Assembly (NCBI RefSeq): GCF_018069565.1
Contig: NZ_JAGPNL010000005.1
Span: 434,001 to 498,000 of the forward strand
Length of the DNA stretch: 64,000 nucleotides
Direction of reading: 5' to 3'
From: Streptomyces tagetis
GTDB taxonomy: Bacteria > Actinomycetota > Actinomycetes > Streptomycetales > Streptomycetaceae
Below are positions 8,791-17,206 of the stretch, piece after piece (position 1 is the stretch's first letter; the number at the start of each line of letters is the position of its first letter). Under the pieces are notes generated by a model, which saw nothing but the letters and a program-made list of their open reading frames with translations, ran no database searches and had not been told where the DNA came from. The translations under genes and the position numbers were made by a program.

Positions 8791-10137
8791 CTACGCGGGG
8801 ACGGCCACGGCCTGCCGCGGTTCGGGCTCGTCGAGGGGCGCGGACGCCACGCTGTTGTACTTGTCCCGGTCGAGGATGTTCTCCCGCGCCGCCACGATCA
8901 CCGGCGCGACGACCTGGCCCGCGACGTTCGTCGCCGTGCGCATCATGTCCAGGATGGGGTCGATGGCGAGGAGGAGGCCGACGCCCTCCATGGGCAGGCC
9001 CAGGGTGGACAGGGTGAGGGTCAGCATCACGGTGGCGCCGGTGAGGCCGGCCGTGGCGGCGGAGCCGACCACCGAGACGAAGGCGATCAGCAGGTAGTCG
9101 CCGACGCCGAGCTGGATGCCGAAGATCTGCGCGACGAAGATCGCGGCGATGGCCGGGTAGATCGCGGCGCAGCCGTCCATCTTGGTGGTCGCGCCGAACG
9201 GCACGGCGAAGGACGCGTACTCCTTCGGCACGCCCAGCCGCTCGGTCACCTTCTGGGTCAGCGGCATGGTGCCGACCGAGGAGCGGGAGACGAAGCCGAG
9301 CTGGATCGCAGGCCAGGCGCCCTTGAAGAAGTGGAGCGGGTTGGCCTTGGCGACGGTGGCGAGCAGCAGCGGGTACACGCCGAAGAGGACGATCGCGCAG
9401 CCGACGTAGATGTCGACGGTGAGGGTCGCGTACTGGCCGAGCAGGTCCCAGCCGTAGGTGGCGATGGCGCGGCCGATGAGGCCGACCGTGCCGAGCGGGG
9501 CGAGCCGGATGACCCACCACAGGGCCTTCTGGAGGAGTTCGAGGACGGACTCGCTGACCGCGAGGACCGGCTTGGCGCGGTCGCCGAGCTGGAGGGCGGC
9601 GACGCCGGCCACGGCGGCCATGAAGACGATCTGGAGGACGTTCAGCTCGGTGAAGGGCGTGATCACGTCCGTCGGCACGATGCCGGTGAGGAAGTCGATC
9701 CAGGAGCCGGTGTTCTCGGGCTTGGCGCCGTCCTTGGCCGTGAGGCCGGTACCGGCGCCGGGGTTGGAGACCAGACCGATGACGATGCCGATGGCGACCG
9801 CGATCAGCGAGGTGATCATGAACCAGAGGAGGGTGCGCGACGCGAGGCGGGCCGCGTTGTTGACCTTCCGCAGGTTGGTGATGGAGACCAGGATCGCGAA
9901 GAAGACGAGGGGGGCGACGGCCAGCTTCAGCAGGCCGACGAAGGTGCCGCCGACCTTCTCCAGGGTGGTCACGAGCCAGGCGAGGTCCTGGCTGCGGGCG
10001 AGCCAGCCGAGGAGGACGCCGAGCACGAGACCGGCGAGTATCTGGGCCCAGAACGGCACCTTGGGGAACCGGGGCTTGGGGAGGGGGGCGGACGCCGGCG
10101 AGGGCGTGGCGGAACGCGTGTTCGCGGACACGGACAT
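8791..10137 (-). CDS. dicarboxylate/amino acid:cation symporter (SDF family)
   Basis: A 448-residue sodium:dicarboxylate symporter of the DctA/GltP/TcyP fold. Characteristic re-entrant loop HP1 (FVSRSSVGTMPLT), the unwound TM7 motif TTKMDGCA and the HP2 region SAATAGLTGA are visible, with about eight hydrophobic helices. Substrate could be C4-dicarboxylate, glutamate or cystine. The upstream leader peptide with a Leu-Cys-Arg-Cys core is of the type found before sulfur-metabolism genes, which favours a cystine or sulfur-linked substrate (inference). The protein has a short Ala/Ser/Pro-rich N-terminal extension. Confidence 0.9.
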   Translation of the reverse strand: MSVSANTRSATPSPASAPLPKPRFPKVPFWAQILAGLVLGVLLGWLARSQDLAWLVTTLEKVGGTFVGLLKLAVAPLVFFAILVSITNLRKVNNAARLASRTLLWFMITSLIAVAIGIVIGLVSNPGAGTGLTAKDGAKPENTGSWIDFLTGIVPTDVITPFTELNVLQIVFMAAVAGVAALQLGDRAKPVLAVSESVLELLQKALWWVIRLAPLGTVGLIGRAIATYGWDLLGQYATLTVDIYVGCAIVLFGVYPLLLATVAKANPLHFFKGAWPAIQLGFVSRSSVGTMPLTQKVTERLGVPKEYASFAVPFGATTKMDGCAAIYPAIAAIFVAQIFGIQLGVGDYLLIAFVSVVGSAATAGLTGATVMLTLTLSTLGLPMEGVGLLLAIDPILDMMRTATNVAGQVVAPVIVAARENILDRDKYNSVASAPLDEPEPRQAVAVPA

Positions 10138-10210
10138 ATCTCCGTAAGGGACGGGACGCGGGGGACAGGACGCGCGGTACTGACGTGGCGGACGGTGGGG
10201 GTGGGGGACG

Positions 10211-10312
10211 TCAGGGGCGACAGGTCGCGGACGCGCACCGGCAGAGGTCCACGTGCAGACGCGCCACGAGCACGAGGCTCGGGGTGGCGGGGGTCGCGGC
10301 TGCGGGCATCAT
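10211..10312 (-). CDS. cysteine-containing leader peptide upstream of the symporter
   Basis: A 33-residue reading frame whose C-terminal part reads ARLHVDLCRCASATCRP, ending 73 bp before the symporter start. The RLHVDLCR core matches the widespread actinobacterial leader-peptide family that precedes cysteine and sulfur genes. There are three Cys codons near the end, as expected for ribosome-stalling control by charged tRNA-Cys. A start at 10312 or the adjacent 10309 is possible. The candidate -10 element ends at 10320, so the transcript may start at or next to the ATG (leaderless). Confidence 0.78.
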   Translation of the reverse strand: MMPAAATPATPSLVLVARLHVDLCRCASATCRP

Positions 10313-10319
10313 GGGCACG

Positions 10320-10363
10320 ACCTTAACACCTGCCCTTTGAGCCCCTCAAAGCCTGACTTTGAG
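10320..10363 (-). promoter_or_regulatory. promoter and CTTTGAG repeats before the leader peptide
   Basis: Leftward TTGAGG (10349-10344), an 18-bp spacer and TAAGGT (10325-10320). Overlapping it are three copies of a heptamer: CTTTGAG 10335-10341, its inverse CTCAAAG 10345-10351, and CTTTGAG 10357-10363. They look like an operator. No regulator is identified. Confidence 0.45.
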
Positions 10364-10398
10364 AGGCCGAAGGGCGATTTGACCCAGAGAAACGCAGA

Positions 10399-10436
10399 AC
10401 GCCCCGGTTTCCACAGGGGTGTGGAGACCGGGGCGT
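10399..10436 (-). terminator. strong hairpin terminator
   Basis: A 10-bp outer stem ACGCCCCGGT / ACCGGGGCGT continues into an inner stem (TCCACA / TGTGGA) with a GGGG loop, giving about 17 bp in all. It lies 60-95 bp past the stop of the DUF4229 gene and shields the leader-peptide promoter. Confidence 0.75.
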
Positions 10437-10494
10437 GAGCGGGTTGTGAGGAACCTTACGCGGTTCTTACGTGCCGGGCGGGGCCACGGCGGGG

Positions 10495-10794
10495 CTACGA
10501 GGTCTGGCCCTGGGCGCGCGCGGCGTCGTCGGCGCCGTCCTCCTGGCCGCGGCTGGCGTCCAGTCCGGCCTTCATGCGGTCCATCTTCTCCACGACCCGC
10601 ACGGAGGCGCGGTCCCGCTCCTTGCGCAGGGCCACGAAGCTGATCGGGGCGGAGAGCAGCAGGGCGAGCAGGACGATCCACACACCGTTGGAGTCGCCGA
10701 GGCCGCGCGGGAACACGCCGGCGTAGACGAGGCCCCAGACGGCGACGAGGCAGCCCACGAAGACTCCGAGGCGCATCAACGTGTAGCGGAGCAT
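10495..10794 (-). CDS. DUF4229 membrane protein
   Basis: A 99-residue protein with two transmembrane helices (about residues 8-28 and 38-57), a basic RKERDRAS segment and a hydrophilic, Ala/Asp/Gln-rich cytoplasmic tail. This matches the actinobacterial DUF4229 family. It lies close to mqnE and the UbiD/UbiA genes but its role is unknown. Preceded by about 125 bp with no gene. Confidence 0.85.
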   Translation of the reverse strand: MLRYTLMRLGVFVGCLVAVWGLVYAGVFPRGLGDSNGVWIVLLALLLSAPISFVALRKERDRASVRVVEKMDRMKAGLDASRGQEDGADDAARAQGQTS

Positions 10795-10921
10795 CTCAAT
10801 CCACTCTTCCGTCGGGTGAGGGGCCAGAACACCCCCAAAGGGGCACCGTCCAGTGAAGCACGTCCCGGCCCCGCCTCCGCAGCCGGGGGGCGGTGGCCCG
10901 GACAGGCCCCACCCCGCCGCC

Positions 10922-11446
10922 TCAGCCCAGCGTCAGCAGCATCACGATGTCGTCGCGGTCGTCGCCGGGGGCGACCCGGATGGCGCCGGGCACCCGGCCG
11001 ACCTCCTTGTACCCGCAGGAGGCGTAGAAGCGTTCCAGGCCGAGGCCGCCCCGGCAGGTCAGGCGGATCGCCTCGACGCCCTCGCAGGTGCGGGCGGCGT
11101 CCGCGGCGGCGGCCATCAGGTCGCGGCCGTATCCGAGGCCCTGGTGGCGCGGGTGGACCATCACCGTGGAGAGCCACAGCCAGTGGATCATCAGCCGGTG
11201 GGTGTTGAGGGCGAGGAACGCGGTGGCGGCCACCCGCCCTTCCGCGTCGTGGCCGACCAGCAGGCGGGTGCGCCCCTCGGCCATGGCCACCAGGTGCCTG
11301 ACCAGTTCGGGGCGGATCTCCTCGCGGACGACCGGCGGGACGAAGCCCACCGAGCCGCCCGCGTTGGAGACGTCGGTCCACAGGTCGAGGACGCCGTCGC
11401 GCAGCTCGGGGGTGAGTGGGGGGTCCAGGGTGAAAGTAAGAGGCAC
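10922..11446 (-). CDS. GNAT-family N-acetyltransferase
   Basis: A 174-residue GCN5-related acetyltransferase. The acetyl-CoA pyrophosphate-binding motif is HPRHQGLGYGRDLM, preceded by the STVMV strand, and a FYASCGYKEVG end is typical of the family. No substrate can be inferred. A GTTAGC/TAAC-rich stretch upstream may hold its promoter. Confidence 0.88.
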   Translation of the reverse strand: MPLTFTLDPPLTPELRDGVLDLWTDVSNAGGSVGFVPPVVREEIRPELVRHLVAMAEGRTRLLVGHDAEGRVAATAFLALNTHRLMIHWLWLSTVMVHPRHQGLGYGRDLMAAAADAARTCEGVEAIRLTCRGGLGLERFYASCGYKEVGRVPGAIRVAPGDDRDDIVMLLTLG

Positions 11447-11467
11447 CAGCCTATGTTAGCCATTACC

Positions 11468-11489
11468 CCGGGCGGGGGCGCCCGCCCGG
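11468..11489 (-). terminator. terminator of mqnE
   Basis: Perfect 9-bp inverted repeat CCGGGCGGG / CCCGCCCGG with a GGCG loop, 3 bp past the mqnE stop. Confidence 0.7.
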
Positions 11490-11491
11490 CG

Positions 11492-12655
11492 TCACACCCG
11501 CATCGGCTGCGGGGACTCGCGGCGCGCGGGGTCGGGGCCGTCGTACTCGCGGATGATCTCGTAGCGCGTGTTGCGCTCCACCGGGCGGAAACCGGCGTCG
11601 CGGATCAGGTCGAGCAGGTCCTCGCGGGTGAGCTTGCTGGGGGTGCCGTAGTTGTCGGCGTCATGGGTGATCTTGTACTCGACGACCGAGCCGTCCATGT
11701 CGTCCGCGCCGTGCTGGAGGGCGAGCTGCGCGGTCTGGACGCCGTGCATGACCCAGAAGACCTTGACGTGCGGGACGTTGTCGAAGAGGAGCCGGGAGAC
11801 GGCGAAGGTCTTCAGGGCCTCGGCGCCGGTGGCCATCTGGGTGCGGGCCTGGAGCCGGTTGCGGACCTTGCCGTCCCGCACGTCCACGAAGTCGTGCTGG
11901 TAGCGCAGGGGGATGAAGACCTGGAACCCGCCGGTCTCGTCCTGGAGTTCACGCAGCCGCAGCACGTGGTCCACGCGGTGGCGGGGCTCCTCGATGTGGC
12001 CGTAGAGCATGGTGCACGGGGTCTTGAGGCCCTTCTCGTGCGCCAGCCGGTGGATGCGCGACCAGTCCTCCCAGTGGGTGCGGTGGTCGACGATGTGCTG
12101 CCGCACCTCCCAGTCGAAGATCTCCGCGCCGCCGCCGGTGAGGGACTCCAGTCCGGCGTCGATCAGTTCGTCGAGGATCTCGGAGGCGGTGAGGCCGGAG
12201 ATCGTCTCGAAGTGGTGGATCTCGGTGGCCGTGAACGCCTTCATCGACACGCCCGGCAGCGCGGCCTTCAGCTCCCTGAGCGAGCGCGGGTAGTAGCGCC
12301 AGGGCAGGTTGGGGTGGAGGCCGTTGACGATGTGGAGTTCGGTGAGGTTCTCCGCCTCCATCGCCTTGGCCAGCTTGACGGCCTCCTCGATGCGCATCGT
12401 GTACGCGTCCTTCTCGCCCGGCTTGCGCTGGAAGGAGCAGTAGGCGCAGGACGCGGTGCACACGTTCGTCATGTTGAGGTGACGGTTGACGTTGAAGTGC
12501 ACGACGTCGCCGTTCTTGCGGGTGCGCACCTCGTGCGCGAGCCCGCCCAGCCAGGCCAGGTCGTCCGACTCGTAGAGCGCGATGCCGTCCTCGCGGGTCA
12601 GGCGGACACCCTCCCTGACCTTCTCCTCCAGCTCGCGCTTGAGCCCGACGTCCAT
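11492..12655 (-). CDS. mqnE: aminofutalosine synthase
   Basis: Radical SAM enzyme joining 3-[(1-carboxyvinyl)oxy]benzoate, the MqnA product, to adenosine. The CxxxCxxC cluster motif is in CTASCAYCSF, near residues 66-73. HIVNGLHP and a KVFWVMHG segment are typical of MqnE. At 387 residues it has the family length and is clearly paralogous to mqnC at the left end of the window. Downstream of an Lrp-family gene in the same direction with a gap of 70 bp. Confidence 0.95.
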   Translation of the reverse strand: MDVGLKRELEEKVREGVRLTREDGIALYESDDLAWLGGLAHEVRTRKNGDVVHFNVNRHLNMTNVCTASCAYCSFQRKPGEKDAYTMRIEEAVKLAKAMEAENLTELHIVNGLHPNLPWRYYPRSLRELKAALPGVSMKAFTATEIHHFETISGLTASEILDELIDAGLESLTGGGAEIFDWEVRQHIVDHRTHWEDWSRIHRLAHEKGLKTPCTMLYGHIEEPRHRVDHVLRLRELQDETGGFQVFIPLRYQHDFVDVRDGKVRNRLQARTQMATGAEALKTFAVSRLLFDNVPHVKVFWVMHGVQTAQLALQHGADDMDGSVVEYKITHDADNYGTPSKLTREDLLDLIRDAGFRPVERNTRYEIIREYDGPDPARRESPQPMRV

Positions 12656-12725
12656 GCCGACACCTCTTTCTCAGACAGACCCCGTAAACCGTACTCCCCG
12701 CCTTCCGGCGGAAGGCGCCCGGCGG

Positions 12726-13199
12726 TCAGACCTCGTCCGGGAGTTCGCCCACGCGGTTCTCCCACTTGGTGGACAGGACGATGGTGGTACGCGTCCGGGA
12801 GACGCCCTTGGTGCCGGAGAGCCGGCGGATGATGCGCTCCAGCCCGTCCACGTCGGTCGCCCGGATCTTGAGCATGAAGGAGTCCTCGCCGGCGATGAAC
12901 CAGCAGTCCTCGATCTCCCGCTGGGCCTTGAGCCGCTGGGCGACGTCCTCGTGGTCGGCGGCGTCGGAGAGGGAGATGCCGATCAGGGCGGTGACGCCGA
13001 GTCCGAGCGAGGCGGCGTCGACGGTGGCCCGGTAGCCGGTGATGACGCCGGCCGCCTCCAGCCGGTTGATGCGGTCGGTGACGCTGGGTCCCGACAGGCC
13101 CACGAGGCGGCCCAGCTCCGCGTAGGAGGCCCGGCCGTTCTCCCTGAGGGCCTGGATGAGCTGCCTGTCCACCGCGTCCATGCGATCGAAGCCTTCCAC
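12726..13199 (-). CDS. Lrp/AsnC-family transcriptional regulator
   Basis: A 157-residue protein with an N-terminal helix-turn-helix (residues 5-55, VDRQLIQALRENGRASYAELGRLVGLS) and a C-terminal RAM effector domain. These feast/famine regulators normally bind amino acids and form octamers. It lies immediately upstream of mqnE and downstream of the UbiX gene, but a regulatory link to menaquinone is not shown by the sequence. Confidence 0.9.
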   Translation of the reverse strand: MEGFDRMDAVDRQLIQALRENGRASYAELGRLVGLSGPSVTDRINRLEAAGVITGYRATVDAASLGLGVTALIGISLSDAADHEDVAQRLKAQREIEDCWFIAGEDSFMLKIRATDVDGLERIIRRLSGTKGVSRTRTTIVLSTKWENRVGELPDEV

Positions 13200-13328
13200 T
13201 GAAGAGGTCTGAAGATCCGGCGGAGTGCCGAAGGGTGGGGGAAAGGGTGGTGCTCGGTACTGCTCGGTGCCACTCGTACTGCTCGATGCCGCCGGTCCTG
13301 CTCGGCGCCGCCGGTGCCGCTCGGTGCC

Positions 13329-14012
13329 TCAGGCGGTGCGGGAGCCGCCGCCCAGCTCGCCGCGCCAGCGGCGGTAGAGGCCGTGTCCGACGCCGGCCGC
13401 GTCCAGGGCCCGGCCGGCGACGAAGTCCACCAGGTCCTGGATGTGCGTCGCCCCCGCGTAGAAGGCGGGCGAGGCGGGCAGGACGGTCGCGCCCGCGTCG
13501 TCCAGGGCGACCATGTGCCGCAGCGTGCGGCCGTCCAGCGGGGTCTCCCGTACGGCGACGACCAGGGTGCGGCCCTCCTTCAGGGTGACGCTCGCCGCCC
13601 GCTGGAGCAGGTCCTTGGAGAGCCCGAGCGCGACGCCCGCCACGCAGGCCGTCGAGGCGGGGACGATGAGCATGCCCTTGGCCGGGTACGACCCGGAGGA
13701 GGGTCCGGCCGCGAGGTCGCCCGCGCTCCAGTACCGCACGTCGGCGAGGGCGTCGGGCCCCGCGTCGAAGGTGCCCGGCTTGCCGTCCGCCCCGCGCGCG
13801 AGCCAGGCGCCGAGGTCCTCGCGCCAGTGGGCGTCCCGGAAGGAGATGCCGGTCTCGTCGAGCAGGGTGAGCCGCGAGGCCCGGCTGACCACCAGGTCGA
13901 CGGCCTCCCCGGCCGCGAGCAGCGCCCGCAGGACCGCCGCCGCGTACGGCGTTCCGGATGCCCCCGACACCCCCACGATCCAAGGTACGCGCTGCGTTTC
14001 TCCTGGCTTCAT
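13329..14012 (-). CDS. UbiX-family flavin prenyltransferase
   Basis: A 227-residue homolog of UbiX/Pad1, which makes prenylated FMN, the cofactor of UbiD decarboxylases. The FMN-binding GVSGASGTPYA motif is at residues 14-24, and the late VPASTACVAGVALGLSKDLL and VRETPL motifs are conserved. It neighbours a UbiA and a UbiD gene, so it probably supplies the cofactor for the menaquinone decarboxylase. The Gly/Ser/Arg tail is unremarkable. Confidence 0.92.
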   Translation of the reverse strand: MKPGETQRVPWIVGVSGASGTPYAAAVLRALLAAGEAVDLVVSRASRLTLLDETGISFRDAHWREDLGAWLARGADGKPGTFDAGPDALADVRYWSAGDLAAGPSSGSYPAKGMLIVPASTACVAGVALGLSKDLLQRAASVTLKEGRTLVVAVRETPLDGRTLRHMVALDDAGATVLPASPAFYAGATHIQDLVDFVAGRALDAAGVGHGLYRRWRGELGGGSRTA

Positions 14013-14103
14013 GAAGGCGAGCCTATCCGGCCGCCCGGCATCCGGGCCGCACGGCCGGGTCGGTGGGCTCCGGTGCGCCGGGCGGATCGGGGCGCGGGCC
14101 TGC

Positions 14104-15006
14104 TCAGAGCGTGAGCCCGCGCACCAGGAGGTCGATCAGGGCGCAGACGAAGAGGCTGATGCCGATGAACCCGTTGGTCGAGAAGAAGGCCCGGTCGAGC
14201 CGGGTCAGGTCGTGCGGGCGGACGATGGTGTGCTCGTAGACGAAGGCGCCGGCGACGATCAGCAGGCCGATCCAGAGGAAGACGCCCGCGCCGGTGGCCA
14301 CCGCGTACCAGGCGAAGAGGGCCATGGTCACGGCGTGGCAGGCCCGCGCGCCCCAGATCGCGGCCGGGACGCCGAAGCGGGCCGGCACCGACTTCACGCC
14401 GACCTCGCGGTCGGTCTCGACGTCCTGGCAGGCGTAGATCAGGTCGAAGCCGCCGATCCAGACACCCACGGCGAGGCCGAGGATCACCGCGTCCCAGGAC
14501 CAGGTGCCGCTGATCGCCAGCCAGCCGCCGACCGGGCCCATCGCCTGCGCGAGCCCGAGGATGGCCTGCGGGAAGTTGGTGAACCGCTTCCCGTACGGAT
14601 AGACCACCATCGGGATCACCGCGACGGGGGCGAGGGCGAGGCAGAGCGGGTTGAGCAGGGCCGCCGCGCCGAGGAAGACGACGAGGGCGATCAGGGCGCC
14701 GGTCCAGGCGTGCCGGACCGACATGGCGCCGGTGACCAGTTCGCGGTGGGCGGTGCGGGGGTTGCGGGCGTCGATCTCGCGGTCGATGATCCGGTTGACC
14801 GCCATGGCGAAGGTGCGCAGCCCGACCATGGCGACGGTGACCAGGAGGAGCCGGCCCCAGTGGATGGCGCGGTCCCACTCGTACATCGCGGTCAGGGAGG
14901 CGATGTAGGCGAAGGGGAGCGCGAAGACCGAGTGCTCGATCATCACCAGGCGCAGGAAGGCGCGGGCGCGTCCCGGCTGGGGGATCGCGGCGGCGGAAGC
15001 GCTCAC
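14104..15006 (-). CDS. mqnP: UbiA-family prenyltransferase of menaquinone synthesis
   Basis: A 300-residue, eight- to nine-helix membrane enzyme of the UbiA superfamily. The first Asp-rich motif is NRIIDREIDARN and the second is DVETDREVGVKS. It attaches the polyprenyl chain to the 1,4-dihydroxy-6-naphthoate-type intermediate. I placed the start at the GTG at 15006 (SASAAAIPQ) because GGAGGG lies 7 nt upstream; the longer Arg-rich frame further upstream is not credible. Gene order UbiD-UbiA-UbiX supports the assignment. Confidence 0.9.
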   Translation of the reverse strand: MSASAAAIPQPGRARAFLRLVMIEHSVFALPFAYIASLTAMYEWDRAIHWGRLLLVTVAMVGLRTFAMAVNRIIDREIDARNPRTAHRELVTGAMSVRHAWTGALIALVVFLGAAALLNPLCLALAPVAVIPMVVYPYGKRFTNFPQAILGLAQAMGPVGGWLAISGTWSWDAVILGLAVGVWIGGFDLIYACQDVETDREVGVKSVPARFGVPAAIWGARACHAVTMALFAWYAVATGAGVFLWIGLLIVAGAFVYEHTIVRPHDLTRLDRAFFSTNGFIGISLFVCALIDLLVRGLTL

Positions 15007-15097
15007 CGGCCGCCCTCCGTCCGGCGGTGCCCGGCCGGTCCGCGCCCGCCGCGGCGGGCGGGCCCCGCCGCGGCGCCGCCGTCGGCTCGCATGTCCG

Positions 15098-16555
15098 TCA
15101 CAGCCCGTATTCCTTCCAGCGGCGGGTGACCCGTTCGGCCGTCTCGGGGTCGGAGAGGACCATCTCCGGCCAGCCGCCGTCGCGCGTGTACCCCTCCCCG
15201 GGGAGTTTGCGGGTCGCGTCGATGCCCGCCTTGCCACCCCAGAACTGCTGGTAGGAGGCGTGGTCGAGGTGGTCGACGGGGCCTTCGACGACGGTCAGGT
15301 CGCGGGCGTAGTCGGTGTTGCCGAGGGCACGCCAGGCGACCTCGTGCAGGTCGTGGACGTCGCAGTCGGAGTCGACGACGACGATGAGCTTGGTCAGGGA
15401 CATCATGTGCGCGCCCCAGACGGCGTGCATGACCTTCTGCGCGTGCTTGGGGTACTTCTTGTCGATCGAGATGATCGCGCAGTTGTGGAAGCCGCCCGCC
15501 TCGGGCAGGTGGTAGTCGACGATGTCCGGGACGATGATCTTGAGGAGCGGCAGGAAGAACCGTTCGGTGGCGCGGCCGAGGGGGCCGTCCTCCGTCGGCG
15601 GGCGGCCGACGACGATCGACTGGAGCAGCGGGCGCCGGCGCATGGTGACGCAGTCGATGGTGAGCGCCGGGAAGGGCTCCTGGGGCGTGTAGAAGCCGGT
15701 GTGGTCGCCGAAGGGGCCCTCGGGGAGCATCTCGCCGGGTTCCAGCCAGCCTTCGAGGACCACCTCGGCCTGGGCCGGGACCTGGAGCGGCACGGTCTTG
15801 CAGTCGACCATCTCGATCCGCTTGCCCTGCACGAAGCCGGCGAAGAGGTACTCGTCGATGTCGCCGGGGAGCGGGGCGGTGGAGGCGTAGGTGACGGCGG
15901 GCGGGCAGCCGAAGGCGATGGCGACCGGGAGGCGTTCGCCGCGCCGGGCGGCGACCTGGTAGTGGTTGCGGCTGTCCTTGTGGATCTGCCAGTGCATGCC
16001 GATGGTGCGCTTGTCGTGGCGCTGGAGCCGGTAGAGGCCGAGGTTGCGGATGCCCGTCTCCGGGTCCTTGGTGTGGGTGAGCCCCAGGTTGAAGAAGGAG
16101 CCGCCGTCGTCCGGCCAGGTGAACAGGGCCGGCAGCCGGTCGAGGTCGACCTCGTCGCCGTGCAGGACGACCTCCTGCACGGGCGCGCTGTCGGACTTGA
16201 CCTTCCTCGGCGGTACGTGGGTCATCGCGCCGAGCTTGCCGAACGCCTCGCGCATCCCGACGAAGCCCTGCGGCAGCTCGGGGCGGAGCAGCCCGCCGAT
16301 CTTCTCGGAGATCTCCTCGTACGACTTCAGGCCGAGGGCCTTGAGGAGGCGCCGGTCGGTGCCGAAGACGTTCATCGCCAGCGGCATCGCCGAGCCCTTG
16401 ACGTTCTCGAAGAGGAGGGCGGGGCCGCCGGACTTGTTCACCCGGTCGACGATCTCCCCGACCTCCAGGTACGGGTCCACCTCGGCCTTGATGCGCTTGA
16501 GGTCTCCCTCGCGCTCCAGCGCCCTGAGCAGGGAGCGAAGATCGTCGTAAGCCAT
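15098..16555 (-). CDS. menaquinone biosynthesis UbiD-family decarboxylase
   Basis: A 485-residue prenyl-FMN-dependent decarboxylase. The start at MAYDDLRSLL (16555) is chosen as the conserved N-terminus; the upstream Gly/Arg-rich extension is non-conserved. Conserved regions include the RNLGLYRLQRHD cofactor-binding segment, PEGPFGDHTGFYTP with its catalytic Glu, and the C-terminal GGKAGIDATRK motif. It would decarboxylate the naphthoate intermediate, using the cofactor made by the nearby UbiX. It is the first gene of the UbiD-UbiA-UbiX block. Confidence 0.92.
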   Translation of the reverse strand: MAYDDLRSLLRALEREGDLKRIKAEVDPYLEVGEIVDRVNKSGGPALLFENVKGSAMPLAMNVFGTDRRLLKALGLKSYEEISEKIGGLLRPELPQGFVGMREAFGKLGAMTHVPPRKVKSDSAPVQEVVLHGDEVDLDRLPALFTWPDDGGSFFNLGLTHTKDPETGIRNLGLYRLQRHDKRTIGMHWQIHKDSRNHYQVAARRGERLPVAIAFGCPPAVTYASTAPLPGDIDEYLFAGFVQGKRIEMVDCKTVPLQVPAQAEVVLEGWLEPGEMLPEGPFGDHTGFYTPQEPFPALTIDCVTMRRRPLLQSIVVGRPPTEDGPLGRATERFFLPLLKIIVPDIVDYHLPEAGGFHNCAIISIDKKYPKHAQKVMHAVWGAHMMSLTKLIVVVDSDCDVHDLHEVAWRALGNTDYARDLTVVEGPVDHLDHASYQQFWGGKAGIDATRKLPGEGYTRDGGWPEMVLSDPETAERVTRRWKEYGL

Positions 16556-16653
16556 GGGGCCCAGTATCCCCGAGCGGCTACCCTGGGCCTGTACCTGGGG
16601 GCGTCCACCGCGTCCCCGGGCTCCACCGCCCCCCTCTTTCGCTGGAGAGGCCC

Positions 16654-16977
16654 ATGCTCCGGGTGCTGATGTTCCTCGTGCCACTGGCGCTGAGCGTCTA
16701 CGCGTTCATCGACTGCATCAGCACGCCGGACGAGGACATCCGGCACATGCCGAAGCCGCTGTGGGCGATCCTCGTGCTGCTCTTCCCGCTGGTCGGCTCG
16801 ATCTCCTGGATCATCGCCGGCAAGAAGCGGCACCCGGCCGGCGCGGGCGCCCCGTGGGGCGGCGGCGCGGGCGGTGGCGGCGGCCGTCGCTGGGTGGCGC
16901 CGGACGACAACCCCGAGTTCCTGAAGTCCCTCGACGACGACAAGGACCAGGAGCCCCGCAAGGACGGGGAGGGCTGA
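16654..16977 (+). CDS. PLDc_N-domain small membrane protein
   Basis: A 107-residue protein with two transmembrane helices (about 5-22 and 35-55). The pattern DCISTPDEDIRHMPKPLWAI...PLVGSISWI is that of the phospholipase D N-terminal domain found as a stand-alone in actinobacteria. Residues 60-80 are Gly-rich, and the tail is charged and acidic (FLKSLDDDKDQEPRKD). It diverges from the UbiD gene. Function unknown. Confidence 0.85.
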   Translation: MLRVLMFLVPLALSVYAFIDCISTPDEDIRHMPKPLWAILVLLFPLVGSISWIIAGKKRHPAGAGAPWGGGAGGGGGRRWVAPDDNPEFLKSLDDDKDQEPRKDGEG

Positions 16978-17206
16978 CCGGGACCCGCGGCCCCCGGGAC
17001 ACCTGGGCTTCGTCCGGGCGCACCGGGGCGCCCTGACGGACCCCGGCACCGTGGCGGACCCGGCGCCGGGCACCGCCGGCCCCGGGCTCGTATCGCCGTT
17101 CGAGGCACCATCCGTTTCATTGAAATCGGCCGACACGCCAGGTATGCGCTCGCCAGGACGGCATTCCCTTGGTCGGGTCTGACCCAACTGCGAACGGAGA
17201 CGCCCC

